Assembly (NCBI GenBank): GCA_007922195.1
Contig: ML682014.1
Coordinates: 1,055,027 to 1,119,026 of the forward strand
DNA from: Podocnemis expansa
Lineage: Eukaryota; Chordata; Testudines; Podocnemididae
Reading direction: 5' to 3'
Length of the DNA stretch: 64,000 nucleotides
Shown: positions 23,970-34,095 of the stretch, piece by piece
How the letters are laid out: each line of letters starts with the position of its first letter
Numbering within the stretch: position 1 is the stretch's first letter
Program-made: the position numbers and the translations under genes
Notes under the pieces: model-generated
Database searches by the model: none
What the model was told of the DNA's origin: nothing
Seen by the model: only the letters and a program-made list of their open reading frames with translations

Positions 23970-24670
23970 TCAGTACCATGTAAAGATTAGCAATCACTTA
24001 GAACAGTCATGTCAGCAAAGGAAATTGGAAGAACCTTTGTTTGACCTTTATTCATCATAGAGAGACCCATTCTTTTTCCCATTGAAGTCAATGGCAAATC
24101 TCCTATTGACCTCAACAGGAGCAGAGTCCATGCTTATAACAAAAAGGGGATCATACTACAACTGTTCTTTACTACGGTAACATTCAGAGCTTATTATTAT
24201 TACATCTCTGTGCCTTTACAGTGTAGGTTGGGATTGCTAAATGGAGAAGTTTAATTTTGCAAGTTCCATGAACATTGCAAACCTAAACTATAAAATTCAT
24301 ATGCCACTTGGATAATACATACTCACTGTGTTTCCATCACAGAAGACCTTCCTGTCATGGTTCATTCCTCCAGCTGCCATTATAGCATCACATCCAGACC
24401 TCATCCTTTGCTCTGTGTGTGGTGGGCCCATTTGGCAGGTCCATATGGCCTTTTTGGGTTGAGCCTGGCTGGGTTACATGGGTCTCTGAGCACCAGGCTG
24501 GTGTGGCAGTGGCAATGGTGAAGGTGCTGTACCAATCCCTGGCAGTGAAGTGAGTGCTGAGTTTTCAGATGAATCTCTGGTTTACAGGATAATCTATGTC
24601 CTCTACCTCAAATTTCGTGACTGAAAGGATGCCATCATGCATAGAAGTGTAAGAAATTAGGTTTCTCCAT
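23970..24670. other. no gene recognised
   Basis: Short fragments around 24077-24100 resemble a widespread palindromic repeat (CCATTGAAGTCAATGG). Nothing else assigned. Confidence 0.45.
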
Positions 24671-24673
24671 AGG

Positions 24674-24960
24674 ATGAGGGGCTTCGCTATTCAGCAGAGC
24701 CTCAGAGAGGAGCCATTATTCCACTGGATCAGAAAAAGTCAGCTGAGGTGGCTTGGGCACCTGATAAGGATGCCCCATTATGCTTCTTTTAGAACTCTAC
24801 CAAGCATGATCACCTGGGAGGAGGCTCTGATGCCAACCCACTACATGATGGAAGGATTATATTTCCTGGCATGGAATCCCATGGGAGGAGTTGGAAGTTT
24901 TTGCAGAAGAAAGAGAGGTCTGGTCCTCTCTGTTCTTCACAATGCCACCACAACCCTCAC
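24674..24960 (+). pseudogene. LINE ORF2 C-terminal remnant
   Basis: The translation starts 'MRGFAIQQSLREEPLFHWI' and continues 'SQLRWLGHLIRMP'. The LRWLGHxxRM motif is typical of the region after the reverse transcriptase in several vertebrate non-LTR retrotransposons. The later 'EGLYFLAW' and 'RGLVLSVLHN' also fit that C-terminus. The expected arginine-rich link between them (after 'RMPHYASF') is disrupted. No reverse transcriptase core lies upstream, so the copy is 5'-truncated. The LINE family is not identified. Confidence 0.6.
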
Positions 24961-25004
24961 CAGCAAGAACGTCACTGGCCTGGGGAAAGACCCAGGCCAC
25001 AGGC

Positions 25005-25340
25005 CCAGGCCTCACCCCCTAGGCCACAATCTGGCACTCCAGGCCTGATTGTTCATCGGGCTCCTGCTGCCTCCAGTCTGGCCCCAGATTCCCAACCAGG
25101 TTCAAGGCCTGGAGAGGCAAGCACCACCGCAGGTGTCCAGCCTTGATTATCCCATGCCAGGAGAAGCGGGTGCCACTGCAGGTGTCTCGGCCCCAATCCC
25201 CAGGTGGGGCTATGGCCAGGAGAGGCGGGCACTGAGGACAGCACCCCCAGCCCAGGTCCCCGCTCTGGGATGAGGCCTGCCTGGACACTTGGGGCACTGG
25301 CGCTGAGATGTAGGGGGCACATGACCCGGGTGCCAGGCAC
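25005..25340. repeat. GC-rich block with degenerate tandem units
   Basis: A GC-rich stretch just downstream of the LINE remnant. Units starting GGCCTGGAGAGGCAAGC (25107), GCCAGGAGAAGCGGGTGCC (25157) and GGCCAGGAGAGGCGGGC (25216) repeat at about 50-60 bp with many differences. Several ORFs in all frames result from the GC content. Probably a LINE 3' region or a minisatellite. Confidence 0.5.
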
Positions 25341-25404
25341 CAGTGATGCCCCTGCTCAACAGGAAAAGTGGCAGAAGTGAAAAGAAAAAAAAAGAAGCCT
25401 ATTC

Positions 25405-25557
25405 AGAGGGGTAGCTGTGTTAGTCTGTGTACAGGAAAAACAACAAGAGTCCTGTGGCACCTTACAGACTAACAGATTTCTTCAGGTGTAAGCATTTGTG
25501 GGTTCCAACTTCATCATCTGATGAAGTGGGTAGCCCATGAAAGATTATCCCTGAAGA
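25405..25557. mobile_element. PLE tail, fold-back copy with hammerhead-like core
   Basis: Left part is the minus-strand tail (GAGGGGTAGCTGTGTTAGTC, AGTCCTGTGGCACCTTACAG). It turns over at about 25510. The plus-strand core is CTGATGA (25518-25524), A, GTGGG, a 3-base loop, CCCAT, GAAA (25539-25542). This is the most compact core in the window. Confidence 0.75.
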
Positions 25558-25817
25558 TAGCCAAGAAAAATACTGACAGTGTTTAATTTAGTTCAATTTT
25601 TTATTAAACCTATTTGCCCTGTACTGAATTTTATTATGAAAAATCCCATTGATATTCCACATAGATTTTAAGTGCTCAGGGCAAGGACTAAATATATTTG
25701 TCTCTTATAGAATGATTAGCTTACTCGAGGAAATCCTGACTCTCAAACTCAATGAGTTTTACCACTGACTTCAGTTAGATCAGGACTGGATCACATTTGC
25801 TTTTTTTCAGATAATAT

Positions 25818-26115
25818 ATGGTAAGATTTGGGGCTGGGACTTCTAATTGGGTTCATAACTCCTTCACAGGGTTGCTGGAATGAGGGCTCTGGATGGTTTT
25901 TTTGCCTTCCTCTGTAGCATTGGGCACAGCTCTTGTGCTAGTGGCTCTGTATACTTTAAAGTCTTTAAATCATGATCTGAGGTCTTTAATAACTCAGTCA
26001 TAGGTTACAGGTTTATTACACGAGTGAGTGGATGAGGTTTTGTGGCCTGCATTGTGCAGGAGGTCAGACTAGATGATCAGATTGGTCCCTTCTGCTCTTA
26101 GAGTTGATGAGGAGT
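25818..26115 (+). mobile_element. CR1 LINE 3' end
   Basis: Blocks TGCCTTCCTCTGTAGCATTG, ATAACTCAGTCATAGG, GGCCTGCATTGTGCAGGAG and GTCAGACTAGATGATC are in the order of a CR1-type 3' untranslated region, ending near a CTTCTGCTCTTAGAGTTGA tail. Same family as 51655-51901. No coding part. Confidence 0.7.
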
Positions 26116-26544
26116 GTGGGGGGGTGTGTGGCACCAACCCATGGCTGCATGTAATAATAGCAACTGAATTAATGACTTCCATTATATGCAGGTTTCATAG
26201 TTTTGTTCAATGGTTTTCGGTACTTCCCCTCTCCTCGCTCCTCCTCTTACACTAAATTGTGCCAGTGCCCTTGCTCCTCTGATCAGATATTCAAGAATTT
26301 CAAGAATCCATGGGTCTCTTCTTAAATCCCTCCCTTGAAATGTGCTGAATTATAAGTGAATTTATAACTGACTTCTAATTAATATTTTGTCATGCACATA
26401 TTCAATGCAATATTAATAGGAATGTCCAATACTAAGGCCTTGATTCACCATTGCATTAGATCAGGTTTGTGCAGGTATAATTCCTTTGAAATGAGGCTTC
26501 AGGTATTTGATTGAGGGTGTGATTTTTCAAAAGCATTCATCTTT

Positions 26545-26740
26545 CGCATCACAGAATCATAGAATATTTGGTGTTGAAAGACACCTCAGAAGTTCATGTA
26601 GTCCAACTCCTTGCTCAAAGCAGGACCAACCTCAACAAAATCATCCCAGCCAGGGTTTTGCCAGGCCAGGCCTTAAAAACCTCTAAAGATGGAAAGTCTA
26701 ACAAATCCTTAGGTAACACATTCCAGTGCTTAACCTGTGC
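26545..26740 (-). mobile_element. CR1 LINE 3' end
   Basis: Starts with the reverse of the CR1 tail (CACAGAATCATAGAATATTT) and continues through GTAGTCCAACTCCTTGCTC, CCAGGCCTTAAAAACCTC and CACATTCCAGTGCTTAACC, the classic CR1 order. The 85-aa plus-strand ORF over it is an antisense shadow. Confidence 0.8.
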
Positions 26741-27059
26741 TCATTCTCAAGTCAATGGGGCTTTTTCCACTGACTTGGAGGTATGCCAATATGGAGTGCT
26801 TTTGATAATCCCACCTTGTCAGTAAGATCTTCCACTGATTTCAATAGAAGTTTGGATGTAAAAATGGTTTCAGTTTATGTCAACTTTGAGCCAAAGGAGC
26901 CACATATTCAGTAAAATATTAATGGCAGTTTATTGTCATGCTTGTGTCTAACTTTGCTGTTAAACATTAGTTTAAAGAAATGAATAAAATGATGCTGCCA
27001 TGACAGTTCAGAGGGTTGATATAGAACAAATCAAAGTCAGCCAATTAAAGTTATTGCTC
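26741..27059. other. no gene recognised
   Basis: AT-rich sequence between the CR1 piece and the hAT element. Nothing assigned. Confidence 0.45.
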
Positions 27060-27067
27060 CATCCTTG

Positions 27068-27420
27068 CAGGACCATCCCTAGGGAGGTGCGGGGCCCCAG
27101 GCAAATTGCCCTCTGTGGGGCCTGGCACTGGGGGAGTGGGGGCAGCTGGCACAGGGGAGGGGCTGGCCCCTGGGCTTGCCCGTCCATGCTGGGGACCGGG
27201 CGAGCCAGTGAAAAGCACTCCCCCTGCTCTGCTTTTTGCTGTGTGCCAGAGCAGTGCGGGGGGAGGGGGGACAACTGGCAGTGCTGAACCGGGCTGCCAC
27301 TTTTCACCGGCTTGCCTGATCCCCAGCATAAGGGGGGGCAGCAATGTGGCCGCACGGGGCACCCCAAAGCACGGGGCCCTGGGCAGCTGCACCGCTCGCC
27401 CTACCCTAGGGACGGCCCTG
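27068..27420. mobile_element. hAT-type non-autonomous element, GC-rich
   Basis: 353 bp. Left end CAGGACCATCCCTAGG and right end CCTAGGGACGGCCCTG are inverted repeats. The flanks CATCCTTG (27060-27067) and TATCCTTG (27421-27428) are an 8-bp duplication with one mismatch. The body is GC-rich, which gives long ORFs on both strands (up to 141 aa) that are not genes. Confidence 0.9.
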
Positions 27421-27428
27421 TATCCTTG

Positions 27429-28505
27429 ATCCAGAGATTGCAGTGTTATGTTAAATGCCCTGAAGACCTGCTGCAATACTTTGGTGAAGGAGAAGGTAGC
27501 ATTCCTGAATATGGAATTTCCATGCTTCTCTCAGTTTCAGTCAAATCCTTTGCAATACTTTCCTCAGTTTTTGTGTGATATGCATTATCACATGTAGTAT
27601 ACAGCCGCTGTGTTATAAAATACTGGGATTTATTTCTATAGGATGAGCTGACCTCATCACTATCAGAGGCGTTGCCATAACTTGGTGATGTGGGCACTCC
27701 CCATTGACTGTAGAGACATTTTAAGTACAGCTATTATATACTGAACTTGTGACACTCCCAGTCTTTATAACTGTCTTCTTGATTTTCACTTGACTTGCAT
27801 ACCTTAGTGTGCAAAATTAGCTCTTCCTGAGTGTGAACGGCATAGGAGAGGAAAAAAGAGAAGAGAGAAAACACAGAGAGAGGAGGAAATGAAGAGGTGA
27901 AAAACAGTAACACATAAAACAAGTGAGTGCTCAACTATATTTTTATTGATTGATTACTTATATGTAAAAACTGTACGTGTGGTATATGTTTTTTGAATGA
28001 GTTTACTGAAATTTTCCCCTGAAATTTTTATTGGACATTATAGATTTCTGCATAAAAAGTATTAAAACCATTGTGGTAAATATCAGATAATGATACACTC
28101 CATGAAGTATAGTTGTTGCAGTTCATATCTTTCCTTCATATAAGACTTTCTCCATTGTTTTGACACCAATGGAAATGCAGTTGTGTTCAGTGGGATTTTC
28201 AAAGCCACTGATTCCCAACTCATTATTTTCCACTGAAAACAAGAGGTACATGTCCTTAAGGAAGCTCTGAAAATTTTAGCCTTAAATTACTTTATCCATG
28301 CTGGTTTATCTTTAAATGCCAGGGTGATATCCTGCTACTCTTGAGCCAGATGGGCAAAAATTTCATTGACTTCATTGTAGCTAGGATCACATTGTAGGAG
28401 ACTATGAAATGCAGTTCATGTACTGACTCCAAATAAGTATGAGTTAAGTGATTTAAGTAATTCAGTCTCAATTTTGGTGGTTTGGTGGTTTGTAGCTATT
28501 TAACT
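27429..28505. other. no gene recognised
   Basis: AT-rich sequence with nothing assigned. Confidence 0.5.
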
Positions 28506-28625
28506 GTAGAGCCCTAAGTGGATGCAATTATGTAGCTCTGCATCCACAAGAAATGGTCAATGGATATTCACATTGCATCTCGCGCAGATGTCCATCGATA
28601 TAATGTGAACATCCATGGATTGATA
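28506..28625. mobile_element. Fragment of hAT type f element
   Basis: Starts TAGAGCCCTAAGTGGATG, with CATCCACAAGAAATGGTCAA following, as in the full copy at 40305-40582. The right terminus is missing. Confidence 0.6.
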
Positions 28626-28768
28626 GCCTCTATTTAATTGAACTGTATCATATCTGTTGTATGTATGCAATAAAGTTGAAATTATGCTTACACCAGATTC
28701 TTCCATCATATCTTTCATCCCTCTTTATACAATTCCAGTTATGCAGCATAACCCAGCTCATTATATAT

Positions 28769-29185
28769 TGTGACAAAGTTCCTCCACTACCTTGGTGGGT
28801 CCACACTTCATTCTAGTGGAAGGTCTGTTTCCCTCAGGCCTCCAGATCTGGGAAAGGTTTTTTGGCCCACTTCAAGCAGGGTTTTCCTTCCCCCAGTCTT
28901 TGTATCTGTGGGGCTCTTCCTAACCACTGTTCTGCACCTCCTCCAGATCTGTCTGCCTTCCAACCTCACCATGCCTCCTCTCACACACTCCCACAGCTCT
29001 CCTCACTCTCATACTCCAGCTACCTCCTTTCTCTAGAGGAATGGCTATTTAACAAATCCTGGATGGGGCTTAGCTTCAGGTGTGCTGATTTACTTGTTCA
29101 GCTATGAGGGGAAAAGAGACTTGCTGAGCCTGGGGCTAATATATTGGCTTTCTAGAACTCTCTGGAAACCCTCCAGTCTGACCTT
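28769..29185. mobile_element. LTR-like fragment
   Basis: Begins TGTGACAAAGTTCCTCC followed by CTACCTTGGTGGGTCC, which matches the start of an LTR that I recall from turtle genomes. The right end was not found (no clear terminal CA with a duplication). The two overlapping 81-88 aa ORFs are not retroviral proteins. Classification rests on recall. Confidence 0.45.
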
Positions 29186-30686
29186 TTCACTTTGTATCTA
29201 TATCTATATTACTATATATATGATACACAGAGAGAGTTTATTTACATGTAAATACACGCCTGTAAGTATGTGCACAGGGAGTTTTTCATGCATATAGTAC
29301 AAAATGCATTCTACTACTGGTAAATGTCAGCTGATTACATTTAATGGATATTCAACATACAGAATGGACTTTAAAGATTAATTTATAAGCTTATGTAATA
29401 GTTTAAGTAATCCCACAATTGCATGAAAGGAAATAAAAGCATTTTCCTTGATTTTTATTGTACATCTCTGATTCTTATTCTTCTAACGTATTCTATCTGG
29501 AAGTCACTGAAGTGAAGTGAAAACCATTCAAACAACAGTGTGCTTCCTAATGGAAAGTGATGGCTAATTTGTTACCTTTTAATCAGTTGCTTCTGCTAAC
29601 TATATTTGTGGTCTCTATGTTTTTGGTGCTGTAGGTTAAGAGATCTAACTCATCTCTTCAAACTGTTTTCTTCAGTGTCAGAGAGGCAAAATGAGTGAGG
29701 TAATATCTTTTCTCGGTCCATCTTCTATTCATGAAAGTGACAAACTTTCAAGCTCAACAGAATACTTTATTAGGACAGAGAAAGGTATTCATAGTGTCAC
29801 AGCTTAATACAAGGTGGAACAGATTGTTTATCTCAAGTAAACCATAAAGTAAGAGACCATCCAAGGGGAAGTGACCTGCTAACATCTCTGTAGTTGCAGG
29901 ACAAAGAAGCGGGGTCCATGGTTTACAGATTATTGTAATAAGCCATAAATCCATTATCTTTATTAAGACCAAGATTTTTAGTGTCTACCAAAGTTATGAA
30001 TTTAAGCTCTCAGGTTCATCTTCTGACGGTATCATGCAGGCTTCTTTTGGGAATGAGGATTGAGAGGTCAGCTATGCAGTGGTCATCTTGCAGCAAGTGT
30101 TTGCACACAGGTGACATGGTGTTTTTTTTTTTCTTATCATTTTTCCATATGAATTCATTCAAGAGCATAGTAATTGTCTGGTTTTACCCATACTGTTGCT
30201 ATCAGGGCATTTGCCTCACTGAATGAGTTATAGCACAGATTGTGACAGGCATATGTAAGACCCATGGATCTTGAAAACTGTTTTGTGGGGGAATTATCAT
30301 CATAGCATTGAAGATATGTCTGCAGGTTTTTCATCTGTTGTCCTGGCAGAGCCAGCTGTTGTTGAGTTCCAGTATTGATATTATCTACACTTTGATAGCA
30401 TGTCCTTTACGGTGGTGATGGTTTTAAATGCATTATGGTTTGTATTCTGGACTTTCTCCTCAGAGCATATTCTGCAGTATCTGAATATCTGACTGTAGAT
30501 AACAGATTTCTATCTGAAGTGGTAATTAGATCTGTGAAGGTAAACATGGTGCTCTGTTGATTTCTTGTATATAGTTGTCTGTAGGATTCAATTGCTGAAG
30601 CTGATCCAGGTCTCCTATTAGTTGATGCTGGCATAGAAGTGTTTATGGGAAATTTTATGGATCAATGGTGTCAACATTTCAGATAG
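29186..30686. other. no gene recognised
   Basis: AT-rich sequence, including a TATATA-rich patch around 29195-29225. Nothing assigned. Confidence 0.5.
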
Positions 30687-30812
30687 TTCCAGAAGGGTAG
30701 CTGTGTTAGTCTATTTCAGAAAAAACAAACAAGGAGTCCTGTGGCACTCTTAAAGACTTAAAAATTTATTTATTGCATAAGCTTTTCTGGGCAGAATCCC
30801 ACTCCATCAAAA
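30687..30812 (-). mobile_element. PLE tail
   Basis: Minus-strand copy from CAGAAGGGTAGCTGTGTTAG through CAAGGAGTCCTGTGGCACTC and GCATAAGCTTTTCTGGG to CCCACTCCATCAAAAAG. The core reads TTGATGG on the minus strand. Confidence 0.7.
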
Positions 30813-31019
30813 AGTCCCAGAAGTAATTTCCTCTCTATTAACAGTCTCACCTTCTCAGCTTTTGCTGTTACAGGGCCTTCTTCCACCCTGTTGCATCACA
30901 ACAGCTTGTTTGTTTTGCTGAGATAGGTGAGCAGATTATTCCTCTAAAACTCTTTGAATTGACTTTGTGACCAAACCTCCTTGGTCTGTATATATAAACC
31001 TAACATACTACAGTTTATA

Positions 31020-31091
31020 TTTCATGCATCTGATGAAGTGGGATTGTGCCCACAAAACCTTATGTGGTAAATGAATTTGCTAGTCTTTTAA
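31020..31091 (+). mobile_element. PLE tail, left part, interrupted by a MITE
   Basis: CTGATGA (31027-31033), GTGGG...CCCAC, then AAAA in place of GAAA, then TTTGCTAGTCTTTTAA. The tail is cut at TAA (31089-31091) and resumes at 31418 with TAAATGTGCCACAGGACTCC. Confidence 0.7.
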
Positions 31092-31417
31092 GCTATGCCT
31101 CCACTAGGAAAAGTTAGTTCAAATTTGTTAATTCGAACTAATAAGTTCTAACATTAGTTCAAATTAGTCTACTTTGTTAATTCGAACTAACTGCCCTTCT
31201 TTCTAACTTATCAAGTTTGAACAAAGGGTTAATCCTTCCCTACATCAACATTTGGTCGAACGCACCGGCAGGTCTTACTAGTTCAAACTAAGCTTTCACT
31301 AGTTCGAATTAAGGAATTCCTTAATTTGAACTAATGAAAACCTAATGCAGACAGGTACTAAGTTAGTTTGAATTAAGCCTCCTTAATTCAAACTAACTTG
31401 CAAGTGTAGATGTACTC
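31092..31417. mobile_element. MITE, type b, inserted in a PLE tail
   Basis: 326 bp. Left end GCTATGCCTCCACTAGG and right end TGTAGATGTACTC are diverged inverted repeats. TAA flanks both sides (31089-31091, 31418-31420). The interior has many AGTTYRAACT-type motifs, with TTAATTCRAACTAA variants. The duplicated TAA lies inside GTCTTTTAA of the PLE tail. Confidence 0.85.
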
Positions 31418-31450
31418 TAAATGTGCCACAGGACTCCCTGTTTACTTCAG
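31418..31450 (+). mobile_element. PLE tail, right part
   Basis: TAAATGTGCCACAGGACTCC followed by CTGTTTACTTCAG continues the tail interrupted at 31091. Confidence 0.7.
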
Positions 31451-32120
31451 ACTGTGATGACTTGGCACATTGACTTTCAATGCAGACTGCTCTTAGTTTC
31501 TTAGCTAGAACCTTAACAATGTGCCTAATGTTAAGTATTTGAATTAAAATGGCATTATTTTCAAAATTAAACTTGGAGATGCTTTTCTGGGAGCAGCTTT
31601 TGCAGGGTCACCTATGACTCCTTGAAAGACAAAAAAGTACCCGTCGTCTAAAAGAAGTGTTCATGTTGCTGCTGTCAACTTCTGACTTGAAAGCAATGTA
31701 TTTGTACTTTTCTGAATGAAGCATTTTCCCCACTTCTTAGTGTTCTGAATGAATTTATTGTGAGGCACCGAACAATTGCCATTAGCATTCACATTGAGCA
31801 AAGAAACAACTTTGATAATATAATTTGATTTTTCTGTTTGCTCCACTGTTCATCCCACTAAATACCTATTCCACTGAACTGTCCTACTAAGCAGAGCAAA
31901 TTCTACTGTCGATAGCAATACATCTTGAACTATTTGTGCTTATAAGATAACCAAATGTTTTGATTGATTAAATGAAAAATGAGGACATCACCTGTGCAAC
32001 AGATATATTTCAAGTCTCTAAAGAAGCACCCAGGATAGTGGAATGTCCTGTGAAAAATCTGGGACAATCCCAACAAACAGAAATATTAATAGATCCACTG
32101 ACTTCAGCGGGACTACTTAC
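31451..32120. other. no gene recognised
   Basis: AT-rich sequence with nothing assigned. Confidence 0.45.
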
Positions 32121-32690
32121 GGCTATGTCCACATGTACATGGTTAAATCAATTTTATTTATATCGATTTAATAAAATTGATATAAAATCATTAAATTGAT
32201 ATAAGTTAAATTGATTTAACAGGTATACACCAAAAAAAAAACAAACCAAAAAACAAACGAAAAAAACAACAAAACAAAACAAAAAAAACCCCCAAATCAA
32301 AATAGCATGTCCAGACACAGGACTTGCTATTTCAATTCAGAAGAGGGGTACCATGAGAGGTGTGGCAACATGGGCCCCTCACTGGGCCATGCCCGCACCC
32401 AATATACAGAAAAAAGAAAGCACCTGGGAAGGAGAAGGGCAAAAAGTGTTAAATCGATTTAACAGTTAAATTGAAATAACATGTCCACACTATGTTATTT
32501 CAAAATAACAATTTTGATTTAACCATCATATCGATATAACACTAGGTTTTATTATATTGATATAACTTTCCTTATATTGAAATGAGGGCGCTCCTCATTT
32601 CGAAATAAGGGAATGTCGTGTGGCCCTACCATTTTTTAAATTGAAATAACCAGCATTATTTCAATTTAAACAGTGTGTGTGGACATACTC
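32121..32690. mobile_element. MITE, type c (TTAAATCGATTTAA palindromes)
   Basis: 570 bp. The left end GGCTATGTCCACATG and right end GTGTGTGGACATACTC are inverted repeats, and TAC flanks both sides (32118-32120, 32691-32693). The interior is filled with copies of the ATTGATATAA/TTAAATYRATTTAA type; a perfect 14-mer lies at 32449-32462. A core at 32340-32430 (GAGGGGTACCATG ... GGGCCATGCCCGCACCC ... AATATACAGA) is shared with the type b element at 41.4 kb. An A-rich stretch spans 32233-32295. Confidence 0.85.
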
Positions 32691-32693
32691 TAC

Positions 32694-33877
32694 ATGTTTA
32701 AGGTTGAGCATATGTTTACATGTGGTTGGTTCGATATCATAGAGACAAGTCAATATTTGAAACTTTAAAAGGCAGGCAGTTTCCATGAATGTGCTAGGTG
32801 ATTCAAGCTATAAAAAGTTTATCAACAGCTAAGAAAGACCACATATGAAATGAGATTAAATGGAGTAAAATAGCTAATACTATTTGTATCTTTATTTATT
32901 TTTGTGGTGGTGGAAAAGAGTATTATTTTTATTGAAGGCTGTTCTAAAATTTTGGCTTGTGAAACTTCTGGGTTCACTTAGTTAAACTTGAAGTACAGCA
33001 GCACAATTGAAAGGGGAGAGGGTCAAACATAAATTTAGCTTGTTGCATAATTTACTCTTGGTCTGAGTCTAACACATATTATCAGCAATGACCTGTCTTT
33101 GGATGAGATGCAACACGGAGGCCCAGACCAGCTGTGGTCATTAAAGATCCTATGTCACTTTTCATAAAAGCAGGGGTGTTAGGTTAACCTTAGTGTCTTG
33201 GCCAGATTTCAGCTTGTATAATTACTTTCTGACTACCGAAATCCCCAGTGTAATTTTAGCTGGAGAAGATGATCTTCACTATATCTCCAAAAAACCCCTG
33301 TTATGAATCATGTTGCAGGTGCAGAAATGATGGCCACATTCCATGTTTTATTTCAGTGGCAAGATGACTTATCCCTTTTACTACAGAAAGCAGTTTGAGA
33401 TCATTTAAGATAAAAAAGCATTATATAAATGCAGAATTATTATAGCTGTAAAATCAGTGCTTGCTATCAGATACCCCATGCCTGGAGGTGAATAGCAGAG
33501 ATCACAAAAAAATCCAAAGAAAATTAAACATTAAATATTTAATTAAAATAGGTGATGGCATGAGCTAGAAGCTCATCTAGTATAAATCAGCATGACCCCT
33601 TGGCATCAGCTCATACCAGATAAGGAGCTGTCCCTGTTTGTTTTTGTTCTTTGTGTCTGTTTGCTAAAGTTTAATTAATCAGCCAGGACAAATCAATCAG
33701 CAAACACTTATTTGCCAGCCCTTTCTTGAAGAGTATTTACTCTTATATCTAGGAGAGACCTTTAGTTTGGAAATGAAAACGAGACTGGCAATATATACAA
33801 TTAAACATACTGAAAGTCAGATAATTAACATTACAAAAGTATATTGTCCCAGTTCTCCAATCTTTATGCATGTGAAT
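32694..33877. other. no gene recognised
   Basis: AT-rich sequence with nothing assigned. Confidence 0.5.
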
Positions 33878-34020
33878 AGTCATAAAATCATGGAAACTGG
33901 AAGGGACCATAAGAAGTCATCGAGTCCAGTCCCCTGCACTTATGGCAGGACCAAGCGCCCTCTTAAAATATCCTTGCCAGGACCAAGTACCCTCTTAAAG
34001 CATCCCAGGTGTTTGTCTAA
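33878..34020 (-). mobile_element. CR1 LINE 3' end
   Basis: CATAAAATCATGGAAACTGG (reverse of the CR1 tail), then AAGTCATCGAGTCCAGTCCC and CATCCCAGGTGTTTGTCTAA. Typical minus-strand CR1 3' end. Confidence 0.75.
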
Positions 34021-34029
34021 ACAACATAT

Positions 34030-34095
34030 AGCAGACAAAATGAGACCATCCTTGGAAGGTTTTAAGAGCAGGTTTGACAAAGAACTCTGTTCCTT
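34030..34095 (+). mobile_element. Possible CR1 ORF2 C-terminal piece, opposite strand
   Basis: The plus strand encodes 'PSLEGFKSRFDKEL', which resembles the C-terminus of CR1 ORF2 (the segment before its 3' UTR). It directly follows a minus-strand CR1 end, so two CR1 fragments face each other. Short and uncertain. Confidence 0.4.

Noticed and set aside
27008..27476. Cluster of ORFs up to 141 aa on both strands
   Set aside because: They lie on the GC-rich body of a hAT element with clean ends and an 8-bp duplication. All frames are open because of base composition.
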